Source: Chenggangzhangella methanolivorans
GTDB lineage: Bacteria; Pseudomonadota; Alphaproteobacteria; Rhizobiales; Methylopilaceae
Reading direction: 5' to 3'
Assembly: GCF_019797865.1 (NCBI RefSeq)
Contig: NZ_CP081869.1
Span: forward strand, 3,672,501 to 3,736,500
DNA: 64,000 bases
Shown: positions 37,038 to 45,939 of the stretch, one piece after another
Layout of the letters: every line of letters starts with the position of its first letter
How positions within the stretch are numbered: position 1 is the first letter of the stretch
The notes under the pieces: model-generated
What the model was told of the DNA's origin: nothing
Seen by the model: the letters and a program-made list of their open reading frames with translations, nothing else
Databases searched by the model: none
Program-made: the position numbers and the translations under genes

Positions 37038-37759
37038 GGCTTCACCCGGGACACGCAGAGCCGATAGGGCGCCTTGCGCTCGATCTCGGCCGCGCCTTCG
37101 GGCAGGCCGGCGTCGCCGAGCGCGCGCCGCCAGTCCTGCGCGGTGAAGGATCGGGCGAACGACACCGGCCCGTCATGCTGCACGAAGCGATGCATGCGCA
37201 GCGCCCAGGAGGCTGCCCGGAAACCGTGGAAGGCGAGACGGTCGCGGCGGAGGTCGTTGACGAACCAGCCCACGCGAGCGACCCGCTCCATCCAGCCGAG
37301 AAAGCGTATCAGTTCGGCGTCGTCGAGGTGATGGGTGAAGAGCGCGCTGACCACCACGTCGACCGCGCCGTCGGCTTCGAAGTCGAAGAGGTCGATCGTG
37401 CGATAGTCGATCGGCGCGCCCGCCGGCGTCGCCTCGCGCGCGGCGCGCGCCGCCCACGGGTTGCGGTCGATGCCCGTCAGCCTCACGGCGACGCCCGAGC
37501 CCCTGGCCCAGGCGGCGATCTCCCGCAGGGCGTCGCCATAGCCGGAACCGACGTCGAGGATCGCGAGCGGACGGTTTCTCGGAAACCGGTCCTCCCGCTG
37601 AAGCCGTTTCAAGAAGTCGAGCGTCGGCCGATAGCCGAGCGACAGCCGGTTCACGCGGGCGAGGTCTTTGAGACACCCGCGAAACGTCGCGTAGTCCGTG
37701 GCGTCGTCGTCCATCAACTCGCGTTCGTGGGAGCGCGCGGCGGCGCTGAAGGCGCTCAT
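37034..37759 (-). CDS. SAM-dependent methyltransferase of the type III PKS operon
   Basis: A 241-residue class I methyltransferase with motif I LAILDVGSGYGDALRE (about 65-80), LTGIDRNPWA and VVVSALFTHHLDDAELIRFL. It overlaps both neighbours by 4 bases. By analogy with PKS / methyltransferase / flavoprotein trios such as srsABC, it should methylate a phenolic or quinone product on O or C. The substrate is inferred. Confidence 0.88.
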   Translation of the reverse strand: MSAFSAAARSHERELMDDDATDYATFRGCLKDLARVNRLSLGYRPTLDFLKRLQREDRFPRNRPLAILDVGSGYGDALREIAAWARGSGVAVRLTGIDRNPWAARAAREATPAGAPIDYRTIDLFDFEADGAVDVVVSALFTHHLDDAELIRFLGWMERVARVGWFVNDLRRDRLAFHGFRAASWALRMHRFVQHDGPVSFARSFTAQDWRRALGDAGLPEGAAEIERKAPYRLCVSRVKP

Positions 37760-38826
37760 CCCGCGACCCTGAACATCATGGTCTCGGCCACGAGCCCCGG
37801 CCCGAAGGCGAGCGCGCAGCCGGTCTGGCCGGGTTCGGCCTCGCGCATGATCTCGGCGAGCACGAACAGCACCGTGGCGGAGGACATGTTGCCGTTGCCT
37901 CGGAGCACGCGCCGGGAGGCCGCGAGCGCGTCCTCCTTCAGCGACAGCCCCGTCTCCACCGCGTCGAGCACCGAGCGTCCGCCCGGATGGACGGCCCAGA
38001 GGTCGACCTCCTCGATCCGCCGGCCTGCGAGGATCGCCTCGGCGCCCGCGCGGAGCGTGCGGCCGAGTTCGCTCGGCACCTGGCCGGACAGGAACATGTC
38101 AAAGCCGAGGTCCCGGATGTTCCAGCGGATCTCCTCCGCGGTCCCCGGCGCCATCGCGGCGTGGAAGCTGTCGAGCGAAACGCCGGTCGGTTCGGCGCTC
38201 ACGAGCGCGGCGGCGCAGCCGTCGCCGAAGACGAGGAACGACAGAAGCTGCTCGATGCTGGGCGTCTCGTTGAGATGCAGCGTGCAGAGCTCGAGGCACA
38301 CGACCGCCACTCGCGCCTCGGGCTCGGAACGCACGATGTGTCGGGCGAGCTTCAGCCCGTTGATCGCCGCGTAGCAGCCCATGAAGCCCACCGTGGTGCG
38401 CTCGATCGAGGGATTGAGCCCGAACCGCGCGATCAGGTCGAAGTCGACGCCGGGAGCGGAAAATCCGGTGCAGGAGACGACGATGAGATGGGTGAGGCTC
38501 GTCGCCTCTTCGCCGAGGCCGAGCCGCCCGAAGGCCTCGGCTGCAAGCGAGGGCGCGTCAGCCTCGTAGCGGCGCATGCGGGCCGCGGTCGAGGGGAAGC
38601 GGCCGAGCTCGTAGAAGCCGTCGAGGTCCAGCACGCCGTCGCCGTCGTCGCGTTTCGGGCGGAGCGACGACCAGCGATGGTCGATCTGGCCGCGCTCGGC
38701 CATGCGGTGGAACACGCGGCCGACCCGTGGGTCGGAGATCTGTCGTTCGGCGAAGTCGACGAAGGCGTCGTGGACGTCGTTCCGTGGCGTCGCGGTGGCG
38801 ACGCGGTTGAGATACGCGATGGTCAA
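37756..38826 (-). CDS. type III polyketide synthase (chalcone/alkylresorcinol synthase family)
   Basis: A thiolase-fold enzyme of 356 residues from a TTG at 38826 (LTIAYLNRVATATPRNDVHD). The catalytic triad is visible: Cys151 in GFMGCYAAINGLK, His in LWAVHPGGRSVLDA and Asn in GNGNMSSATV. It extends an acyl-CoA starter with malonyl-CoA and cyclises it to a pyrone, resorcinol or related ring. The operon with methyltransferase and flavoprotein suggests a membrane phenolic lipid or alkylquinone. The frame remains open upstream of 38826 but loses family similarity. Confidence 0.9.
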   Translation of the reverse strand: MTIAYLNRVATATPRNDVHDAFVDFAERQISDPRVGRVFHRMAERGQIDHRWSSLRPKRDDGDGVLDLDGFYELGRFPSTAARMRRYEADAPSLAAEAFGRLGLGEEATSLTHLIVVSCTGFSAPGVDFDLIARFGLNPSIERTTVGFMGCYAAINGLKLARHIVRSEPEARVAVVCLELCTLHLNETPSIEQLLSFLVFGDGCAAALVSAEPTGVSLDSFHAAMAPGTAEEIRWNIRDLGFDMFLSGQVPSELGRTLRAGAEAILAGRRIEEVDLWAVHPGGRSVLDAVETGLSLKEDALAASRRVLRGNGNMSSATVLFVLAEIMREAEPGQTGCALAFGPGLVAETMMFRVAG

Positions 38827-39298
38827 GCGGTTTGCCTCTCGAGCGCCTGTCCCCGCAGGCTGACGCTCTCCGTGGAATGGCCGGAGACTGTGATCGTTCC
38901 CCCGAAGAGAGACGCGCCGGAGACGGCCGCATTCCGCCACGGTGCGAGGAACATGGCGCCGGGCGAGGATACGCGGGCGCAGCTCCGCCGGGCGGCGAGT
39001 CTGTCGGCTGAACGCGATTGAAAGATGACCGCATGTCGATGCTCGACGCCACGGGAGGCCACGAGAGCGGCGTCGGCGAGGGGCGGGAAGCCGCGCCGAT
39101 CTCGTGGCCTTGACGCGGAGCGGGCGGCGCCGCGTCAACCGATGCGCTGAGACTAGCCCCCGCCGCCCCTTGCGCGCCTGACGGCGCCTGTCAGCCTGCC
39201 GTCAGCTTGCGCTTGCTAGTGTTCGGGTCTTCCGCCGCTTGCGGCTTCAGACGACGTTGCTCTGGCCAGCAGCGCCGCCGGCGCGAAAAGGCCCGTGC
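38827..39298. other. divergent intergenic region between the PKS operon and the PhoPQ-like pair
   Basis: About 470 bases with no recognisable gene; it must hold promoters for both directions. The only signal I can support is a GTCAGC direct repeat near the response-regulator gene, listed separately. Confidence 0.4.
39190..39206. promoter_or_regulatory. GTCAGC-N5-GTCAGC direct repeat upstream of the PhoP-like regulator
   Basis: GTCAGCCTGCCGTCAGC has an 11-bp period, the spacing of OmpR/PhoP-class binding sites, and lies 93 bases before the regulator start. It is a candidate autoregulatory site. It differs in sequence from the ACTTAG boxes of the other two-component system. Confidence 0.5.
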
Positions 39299-39972
39299 AT
39301 GCGTGTTCTTGTCGTCGAGGATGAGCGGTCGATCGCCGAAGACGTGGCGCGCGCTCTCGAAATGGCGGGCTATGTCTGCGAGGTCGCAGGCGACGGCGAA
39401 GCCGGCTGGTTCAAGGCCGGGACAGAGAATTACTGCTGCGTTGTCCTCGATCTCGGCCTGCCGAAGCTCGACGGTCTCAGCGTGCTCCGGCGCCTCCGCG
39501 CCGAAGGCGTGACCACGCCCGTGCTCATCCTCACCGCGCGCGGCGCCTGGATGGAGCGCGTCGAGGGCATCGACGCCGGCGCCGACGATTATTTGCCCAA
39601 ACCGTTCCAGATCGAGGAGCTGATCGCCCGGGTCGGCGCGCTCGTCCGCCGCGCCGCGGGGCACGCGACCTCGGTGATCGAGGCGGGCGGCCTGCGGATC
39701 GACACACGGCGGCTCTCGGTCGTGCGCGAGGGCCGGCCGGTCGACCTGTCGTCGCTCGAGTTCCGGACGATCAATTACCTCGCCCATCACAAAGGCTGCG
39801 TGGTCTCGCAATCCGAGCTCGTCGAGCATGTCTACGGGTCCGAGCGGGAGCCGGACAGCAATGCGGTCGAGGTGCTGATCGCCCGCATCCGCAAGAAGAT
39901 CGGCTCCGACGCCATCGCGACCCGTCGCGGCCAAGGCGTGCCGGAAGGCGCATGTGCTCGGGCCGTCGCGAA
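39299..39972 (+). CDS. OmpR-family response regulator, PhoP-like, disturbed 3' end
   Basis: Starts MRVLVVEDERSIAEDVARAL; acceptor Asp in CCVVLDLGLPKLDG, conserved Lys in DDYLPKPFQIEELIA; winged helix LSSLEFRTINYLAHHKGCVV and VEVLIARIRKKIG. The end should read TRRGQGYxL but here runs TRRGQGVPEGACARAVAK, so an indel lies near 39945 and the exact stop is not determinable. Because of this the frame appears fused to the kinase; I treat them as two genes. Confidence 0.85.
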
Positions 39973-41419
39973 ATGCGGACAGCAAACGCTCGCTGTCGCA
40001 TGCTGCTCGCGGCCGTCGCATGTCGCGTGCTCGGTCGCAGGCCCGCGCTCCGTGATCGTCTTCGAGCGTCACATGCTCGAGACGCTCGGCCGCGACCTCG
40101 ACGTTCGCTGGTCCGACCTTGCGCGCGACATCACGGTCGCGCCCGACGGCGAGCTTAAGATCTCCCAGCCCGAGCGCGACTCCCGCTACGGCCGGTTCGA
40201 CAGCGGCGCCTATTGGCAGGTGTCGGAGGGCGGTCATCCCGTGCTGCGCTCGCCCTCGCTCGGCGACGGCCAGGTCGACCTCGCCCGCCACGCGCCGATG
40301 CACGACGGCTCGCCCTGGTACGAGGTCGAGACGCCCGGCGGCCGGGAGCTCTATGTCGCCGAGCGCGAGATCACGGTCGGGCCGCCGGGCTCGGCACGAA
40401 CTCTCTCGCTCGCGGTCGCGCTCGACCACGACCAGATCGTCGCGGCGCGGGCCGCCTTCCTATGGGACATGTTCTACGTCCTCGCCTTGATCGCGCTGGT
40501 GCTTGTCGCAGCAGCCGGCCTCCAGCTTCATGTGATCCTGTCGCCGCTGGCGCGGCTGCGCGCCGAGCTGAACGCTGTCCGCGAGGGCGAGTCCGCGCGC
40601 CTCAATCTGGCGGTGCCGGCCGAGGTCGAGCCCCTGACCATCGATCTCAATCGTCTGCTCGATGGGCAGGAAGAACTGGTCAAGAAGGCTCGCGAGCGCG
40701 CAGGGTCGCTCGCCCACGGATTGAAGACGCCGATCGCGGTGTTTTCCGCCGAATGCCGGCGTCTCGAAAGCGAAGGGCAAGGCGAGTCGGCGAAGCGCCT
40801 GCGCGAGCAGATCACATCGATCCAGACCCATGTCGAACGCGAGCTCGCCCGCGCGCGCACCCACGGCGCGACGGCCGCGCTCGGCGCCTATGTGGACGCC
40901 TCGAAGACGGCCGAGCGGCTCGTGCGGGTCATGACCCGTCTGCCACGCGGCGAAGAGCTTGAATGGCGCTACGTCCCGCCGGACAGGCTGATGCTGCAGA
41001 TGGATCCGGACGACTTCGGCGAGATCCTGGGCAACCTGCTCGACAACGCTCGCAAATGGGCGAAGGGCGCTGTGTCTCTCCGAATCGAGGTCTCCGACAC
41101 CTCCGCCCGCATCGTGGTGGAGGACGATGGTCCGGGCTTCGGTTCGGACGCCGCGCCCCCGAGCCTCACCGCAGGCGACCGCGAAAGCTCTGCAGGCCTC
41201 GGGCTCGTCATCGTGCAGGACATTCTGGCGGCCTACGGCTCGGCGCTCTGGATCGACCGCGCCGCGCCGAACGGCGTGGTGTCGTTCACGCTCGCGCGGC
41301 GCTCCGTGACCGCGGCGGCGCAGGCCGCGAGCGGGCGACGGCCCCCGGCGAGCACGAGACTGATCGTCGATTGGCGCGTGCAACAGGCCGGAGAGGGGAG
41401 CCGTCAGGTTCATCCATAA
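39973..41419 (+). CDS. sensor histidine kinase, PhoQ-like, frameshift near the N-terminus
   Basis: The first helix probably begins at the ATG at 39973 (MRTANARCRMLLAAVACRVL); the frame then changes near 40030 into VIVFERHMLETLGRDLDVRW. A periplasmic domain, a second helix (FYVLALIALVLVAAAGLQLH), the H-box LAHGLKTPIAVF, N-box NLLDNARKWAKG and G-box AGLGLVIVQDI follow. HGLKTP is the characteristic H-box of PhoQ-class kinases. The last about 35 residues are an unusual basic tail. It pairs with the upstream regulator. Confidence 0.85.
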
Positions 41420-41682
41420 GCGAGTTTGGAGGTCTCATTGCCCGGCGTCGACAGGCGCGCGCTTCGCCCAGACCGAGATCCTGAGGAGCATACTCGACAA
41501 CCTCGAGACCTGCGATGCCGAGATGAAGGCTGTGCGAGCGCAGCCGCATCTCTCATTGCAACTAAAGTTCGATGGGTGGCGGCGCCGTCGCTGGTAGATA
41601 AATACTTGTAGATCTACGTGTTTCTACTGACTTTCAAAATAATCGTCTGAGTCATCCTCGCTGTCGTACGAACAGTGGGGAA

Positions 41683-42624
41683 TTGAAGATGCGCGGTCTG
41701 CAGATAGGCATGCTCGCAGCGGCGAGCTTGGCGTTTGTTGGACAGGCGCACGCGGCGATCGACGTCGTCTCGGCAGAGATCGCGAACGGTCGGCTCGTTG
41801 TGACGGGCAAGACCTCCGCGGGCGCCAGGGTCACGCTTGATGATCAATACAATCAAAAGGCCGACGGCAAAGGAAAATTCGAGTTTTCGGTCGTCTACCT
41901 GCCCGCTGACTGCATCGTGACGCTAACGCAAGGAAGCCAAACCGCCAGGGCGGTGGTGGCCAACTGTGGGCCTCGCGGCATCAACCCGCGCGACAACTGG
42001 CTTAGCTCGAAAACCTATACTGAAAATGACGTCGTATACTTCGACGGCTCGTCTTGGATCGCAGTCGAAAACAAAAAGACCAACAAAGGCGAAAAGCCGG
42101 GCGCCAAATCGGAGTTTTGGTCGCTGTTCGCTCGCGAGGGCGCAAAGGGAACCAAGGGCGACACGGGACCTGCGGGCGAAACTGGTCCGACGGGAGCCGC
42201 CGGCCCGACTGGCCCTCAGGGTGCTGAGGGACCTGCCGGTCCCGCAGGCGCGGACGGCGCAACGGGCCCCCAGGGCGCTGCAGGCGCGGACGGGGCCCAA
42301 GGGCCGGCTGGGCCCGTTGGTCCAACCGGGCCGACCGGTCCGGCTGGACCTGTGTTTTCGAGAGCGCTCAGCTGCTATTCGACGGCCTTCACCACGCGGA
42401 CCGTCAGTGCGAGCGGGGGCGCTCTCGACGTTTATTCGCCCGTCTGCGCCTCGGGCTACACCATCGTGGGCGGCGGCTGCAGGGGCTCGAGTTTCCTGAT
42501 CACCTATGCGCTGACCGACATCAGCGGTGACGGTACCGCGTTTGTCTGTTCGGCAAGAAACGGCTCGGCCTCGGATCAAACGGTCAATGCACGAGCACGC
42601 TGCTGTTTGGCGCCAGGGAACTAG
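41683..42624 (+). CDS. exported collagen-like protein with a carbohydrate-binding-like module
   Basis: A 313-residue protein. Residues 1-25 are a signal peptide (cut after AHA). Residues about 26-100 form a beta-rich N-domain. Residues about 105-149 ([20 protein letters not shown], with Trp at 106, 125 and 146) resemble a chitin-binding module of family 5/12. Residues 153-223 are about 23 uninterrupted Gly-X-Y triplets. The C-terminus (224-313) has six Cys, likely disulfide-bonded. The layout suggests a trimeric, surface-exposed adhesin-like protein. The region before it (41420-41682) holds no convincing gene. Confidence 0.85.
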   Translation: MKMRGLQIGMLAAASLAFVGQAHAAIDVVSAEIANGRLVVTGKTSAGARVTLDDQYNQKADGKGKFEFSVVYLPADCIVTLTQGSQTARAVVANCGPRGINPRDNWLSSKTYTENDVVYFDGSSWIAVENKKTNKGEKPGAKSEFWSLFAREGAKGTKGDTGPAGETGPTGAAGPTGPQGAEGPAGPAGADGATGPQGAAGADGAQGPAGPVGPTGPTGPAGPVFSRALSCYSTAFTTRTVSASGGALDVYSPVCASGYTIVGGGCRGSSFLITYALTDISGDGTAFVCSARNGSASDQTVNARARCCLAPGN

Positions 42625-42728
42625 CAGCGAGGCGCTTCCGGCGCCGGAGCCGCCACGTTGAGGTCGACGCGCCGTCTGCGGCGCTAAGATCGGCGTGATC
42701 GCCGAGCGCGCGTCTCGGACGGAGAAAA

Positions 42729-42762
42729 GCCCGGCGCTTCAGGGGAACGCGCCGGGCTTTTT
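42729..42762 (+). terminator. intrinsic terminator after the collagen-like gene
   Basis: GCCCGGCGC and GCGCCGGGC form a 9-bp stem around an 11-base loop, preceded by AAAA and followed by TTTTT. It lies about 105 bases after the collagen-like gene and, because of the flanking A and T runs, can work in both directions. Confidence 0.8.
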
Positions 42763-42811
42763 CTGGAACATCCCGGCGGGGACAAAGCCCCCGCGCTTCA
42801 ACCGGCGCCAT

Positions 42812-42943
42812 TCATGATCTGGCCCGCTCCTCCGCCTCGAGCGCCGCCATTTCCAGAAGGTGCGCTAGCGTGCTCTCCCTCGCGCGCTTCGCCTGAGCCT
42901 GAAAGGCACGGATCGCTTCCGCGATCTCGCGAAACTCGCCCAC
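42812..42943 (-). CDS. possible 43-aa helical small protein
   Basis: A GTG at 42943 opens a frame reading VGEFREIAEAIRAFQAQAKR and then ARESTLAHLLEMAALEAEER, ending at 42812. The sequence is strongly helical and charge-patterned, unlike a random frame. No ribosome site decides the start and no family is recognised. Confidence 0.4.
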   Translation of the reverse strand: MGEFREIAEAIRAFQAQAKRARESTLAHLLEMAALEAEERARS

Positions 42944-43005
42944 GCTGAAATCGCCGTGTTCTATTTTTGCTTTAACAGAATAAATTCCTATCTACCAGGG
43001 AGGCC

Positions 43006-43200
43006 ATGCTGGACGCTGACGAGAAACTGTTCGAAGATGAGAGCTTAGATTGGACTGAAGCCGTCGTCGGCGAGCTGATCATAAGGGCCCGCGGGGATGA
43101 ACGAGCCGCGATCCGCGCGCTGTTGATCGCGCTCGCGGAGGTCCGCGCCGCCGTCTCGCTCGGCTATCTGCGTGGCGTCCAGCCCGAACGGCCCCGGTAA
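43006..43200 (+). CDS. 64-aa hypothetical protein
   Basis: From ATG at 43006: MLDADEKLFEDESLDWTEAV, then VGELIIRARGDERAAIRALL. AGGGAGG lies 7 bases upstream, a strong ribosome site in an AT-rich leader. The product is acidic and helical. No domain is recognised. Its 3' end overlaps the next small frame. Confidence 0.55.
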   Translation: MLDADEKLFEDESLDWTEAVVGELIIRARGDERAAIRALLIALAEVRAAVSLGYLRGVQPERPR

Positions 43201-43336
43201 GCCGGCCGCGGGCCCCAGGCGCTACGACCGGATCGAGGACCAGGAAGAGATCAAGGCGATCTCTCTCGAGGCTCGAGACAAGCTGTCGGAACTTCAGGCG
43301 CGTGTGTCGTTCTCCGCGTCCCGCGGCCCCTCTTGA
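43172..43336 (+). CDS. possible 54-aa hypothetical protein overlapping the previous gene
   Basis: A GTG at 43172 inside the 64-aa gene opens a frame MASSPNGPGKPAAGPRRYDR (GTG read as Met), then IEDQEEIKAISLEARDKLSE, ending at 43336. The charged helical pattern is protein-like. The 29-base overlap suggests translational coupling, but evidence is modest. Confidence 0.4.
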   Translation: MASSPNGPGKPAAGPRRYDRIEDQEEIKAISLEARDKLSELQARVSFSASRGPS

Positions 43337-43451
43337 TCATGAAACACACTACGGCACGCCAAAGCGACAGCACGATTTCATATCGGCAGTTGGGAGCAGA
43401 CAAGTAACCCGCGTGCAACCACGGCCCTTTGGAACTCATTGAAACCGGACG

Positions 43452-43516
43452 CTCCAGTCTCTCAAACGAAGAAAGCCGCCGGAGACCGGCGGCTTTCTTC
43501 GTTTGAGAGACTGGAG
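43452..43516. repeat. perfect 31-bp inverted repeat (tRNA-Gly terminator hairpin)
   Basis: Two exact 31-base arms (left arm begins CTCCAGTCTCTCAAACG) enclose a 3-base loop AGA. The core GCCGCCGG-AGA-CCGGCGGC followed by TTTC would be a transcription terminator for a tRNA on the minus strand. The outer arms duplicate the end of the tRNA sequence, so part of the palindrome probably arose by rearrangement. Confidence 0.85.
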
Positions 43517-43587
43517 CGGGCGAAGGGATTCGAACCCTCGACCCCAACCTTGGCAAACGAGAAATTGCCGTGTCGCTGCCTTGCTAA
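43475..43587. repeat. tRNA-Gly(GCC) 3'-half remnant, direct repeat copy 2
   Basis: On the minus strand 43557-43512 is the 3' half of tRNA-Gly: anticodon GCC (43554-43552), T-arm GGTTCGAATCC and acceptor end CGCCCGCTCCA. The 5' half is missing; instead the sequence continues into GCCGTGTCGC-containing DNA shared with the copy at 29249. It is thus an attachment-site-type remnant, not a working tRNA. The rest of 43337-43949 shows no gene I can support. Confidence 0.75.
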
Positions 43588-43949
43588 GGGGAAGCTCAGA
43601 ATGAGCTTCCCGACGCCGCAGTTCAACGAGCGCTTCGGCTTGCGTTGTTGAACCCTAGTGAACTGGAGCAGAGCGGACTGAATTCTCCGCGAGGTTCGTG
43701 ACGGTAACCGCGCTGCAACCGCGATTTAGCTGGCGGACCCGCGAGCGGGTGTGCAGGTGGCAATACTGGAGTGGCTCATTAAACTTCGCCTCATGACCCG
43801 AATGTATGGACCGGCTGCTGTTCGCAACTGAGGCGTGCTGGTGCGGAAGTCGCTGATATGTATCCGGCCTGTTTGATCGGCTCGCGGGCCGTGGCCTTGA
43901 TGGGAATACGCACGCGCATTTGGTCTCATTAGCGGACAGGTCGCCAAGC

Positions 43950-44803
43950 GACCCTAGGAAGCGGACTCATAACGCGTTGACCCAGAGACGCGCGGCGACG
44001 AGCTTGATGGCTGCGAGGAAGTTGTCGGCCCTGCGGTCGTAACGGGTGGCGATGCCGCGCATTTGCTTGATACGATTGAAGAAGCGCTCGACGAGATTGC
44101 GCTGGCGGTAGACCCAGCGACTGAAACTGAAGGTCGCCTTGCGGATCGAGCGCGGCGGGATGTTGGGCCAGGCTCCGCGGTCTTGCACGAAGGCGCGGAC
44201 GCCATCGGTGTCGTAGGCCTTGTCGGCGACGACCGCGGCCCCCGGCCGAATGTCAGCCAGCAGCGTCGCGGCGACCGGCGCGTCGCCTGCCTGTCCCGCG
44301 GTGAGCTCGATCCGGATCGGTCAGCCCTCGGCGTCGACGAGGGCGTGGATCTTGGTCGTCAGGCCGCCGCGGGAACGTCCCATGCAAGGATCGCCGGAGC
44401 CCCCTTTTTGCCCGCGGCCCCATGCTGGTGGACCCGGACGCAGGAACTGTCGATCATCACGATGTCGCCGTCGTAAGCCTCCGACACCGCAGCCAGAAGC
44501 CGGTCCCAGACGCCGGCCGCCCGCCATCGGCTGAAGCGGTTGTAGAGCGTCGTTCGCGGCCCGTAGCGTTCCGGAACGTCGCGCCAGGACGAGCCCGTCC
44601 GGAACCGCCACAGGATGCCGTTGATCACCCGTCGGTCGTCCACCCGCGCGACGCCCCGGGAGTTCCGCGGAAGCAGCGGCTCGATGATCCGCCACTCGTC
44701 GTCCGACAGTTCGTGTCGTCGCATGCCCATCTCCTTCAAAGGAGATGGAATCAGCACGCGCTCGAAAACGAAACCCCGTTAATGGGGACGCTCCCTAAGG
44801 GTC
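43950..44803 (-). mobile_element. IS5-family insertion sequence (IS427-like group), about 854 bp
   Basis: A two-frame DDE transposase fills the element. Imperfect terminal inverted repeats are suggested by GACCCTAGGAAGCGG at the left and, on the opposite strand, GACCCTTAGGGAGCG at the right. Size and two-frame design fit the IS427 group. Ends are approximate and no target duplication was established. Confidence 0.65.
43967..44724 (-). CDS. IS5-family transposase (two frames), with in-frame TGA
   Basis: The first frame starts MRRHELSDDEWRIIEPLLPR after AGGAG and contains the first catalytic Asp (IVMIDSSCVRVH). The second frame continues GGLTTKIHALVDAEG, VVADKAYDTDGVR (second Asp) and NLVERFFNRIKQMRGIATRY (Glu region). 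IS427-group elements join the two by programmed frameshifting. The second frame also has an in-frame TGA (44323-44321) after VDAEG, where PIRIELTAGQAGD follows, so this copy is probably inactive. Confidence 0.82.
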
Positions 44804-44874
44804 ATCAGACTCCGAGCGCGTTGATCGATCCGTTCCATGCAGTTCTCGGTCGCGAACTTAACGAGGCTACGGCT

Positions 44875-45939
44875 TCAGATCGCCGTAGCCTCAACAGGGT
44901 GAGCGTCGAACGCCCTGTCATGACGTAGAACGCTCCAGGCGATGCGGGCGAGCTTGTTGGCCAGCGCCGTCGCCAGCTTGTTGCGGTGAAGGCGCGTCGC
45001 CGCTTCCTTCAGCCACGATCCGAAGCTGAACCGCTCCCAGTTCTGCGGCCGCATGAGGATGACGTTCGCAGCCTGGATGAACAGCGTTCTCAGATAGCGG
45101 CTGCCGCGTTTCGAGATGCGCCCGAGGATCGACCTCCCGCCAGTGCTGTACTGCCGCGGCACAAGGCCGAGCCAGGCGCCGAAATCGCGTCCGCGTTCGA
45201 AGGCTTCGCCCGTTCCGATCGCGGCGACCACGCCGGTGGAGATGAGCGGCCCGACACCCGGCACGCTCATCAACCGACGGCAGTTCTCTTCGGTCTGGCT
45301 GATCTGCTCGATCTCACGGGTGATGGTCTCGATGCGTTCGTCCAACCAGAGCCAGTCCTCATAAAGCCCAACGATCAGGTCGTGCATGCGCGGCGAGATC
45401 TCGCTCTCCCTGTTCCTCAAGATCTCGAACAGCGAGTTGCGCAGCGAGCGCGAACCTGTCCTGACCGCGATGCCCTGTTCGATCAGGAAGGCGCGGATCT
45501 GGTTGATGGTCGCGGTGCGGCGGGACACCAGCCGCGAGCGCACTCGATGACAGGATTGGAGATCGAGCTGATCCTGCGTCTTCTCCCGAACCAGGTTTAG
45601 GTTCGGCCGCAATGCCGCCTCAGCAATCGCCTCTGCGTCGTTGTAGTCATTCTTCTGGCCCTTCACGAAGGGCTTCACGTAGATCGCCGGAATGATCCGA
45701 GGCTCATGGCCGAGCTCACGCAGCGTCCGGCTGACAAAGTGCGCGCTCAGACAGGCCTCCATTCCGACGATGCAGGGCGGAAGCGCCCTGAACGTCTCGA
45801 CGAGGGCAAGCCGTCGGATCTTCTTCCGGAACGCGATCTTCCCGTCGGGGCCAAAACCCACGACGTGAAAGACGTCCTTGCCGATATCGATTCCGACGGA
45901 TGTCAGCGCGGGCGTTGTGGTTTCGCGGGTCGTTTGCAT
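44875..45939 (-). CDS. IS110/IS1111-family transposase
   Basis: A 354-residue DEDD transposase starting MQTTRETTTPALTSVGIDIG. The RuvC-like domain has Asp in GIDIGKDVFHVVGF, Glu in IVGMEACLSA and KNDYNDAEAIAEA; the C-terminal Tnp domain has MSVPGVGPLISTGVVAAIG, FGAWLGLVPRQYSTGG and the catalytic Ser in ISKRGSRYLRTLF. The frame is intact, so this element may be active. IS110-type elements use an element-encoded guide RNA; flanking non-coding DNA is noted separately. Confidence 0.93.
   Translation of the reverse strand: MQTTRETTTPALTSVGIDIGKDVFHVVGFGPDGKIAFRKKIRRLALVETFRALPPCIVGMEACLSAHFVSRTLRELGHEPRIIPAIYVKPFVKGQKNDYNDAEAIAEAALRPNLNLVREKTQDQLDLQSCHRVRSRLVSRRTATINQIRAFLIEQGIAVRTGSRSLRNSLFEILRNRESEISPRMHDLIVGLYEDWLWLDERIETITREIEQISQTEENCRRLMSVPGVGPLISTGVVAAIGTGEAFERGRDFGAWLGLVPRQYSTGGRSILGRISKRGSRYLRTLFIQAANVILMRPQNWERFSFGSWLKEAATRLHRNKLATALANKLARIAWSVLRHDRAFDAHPVEATAI

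Noticed and set aside
39299..41419. A single response-regulator/histidine-kinase fusion protein
   Set aside because: The continuous frame exists only because indels near 39945 and 40030 join two normal genes. Domain order (regulator first, then a kinase with its own first membrane helix) fits an ordinary operon.
43512..43557. A complete tRNA-Gly gene
   Set aside because: Only the anticodon-to-CCA half is present; the D-arm and acceptor 5' strand are absent.
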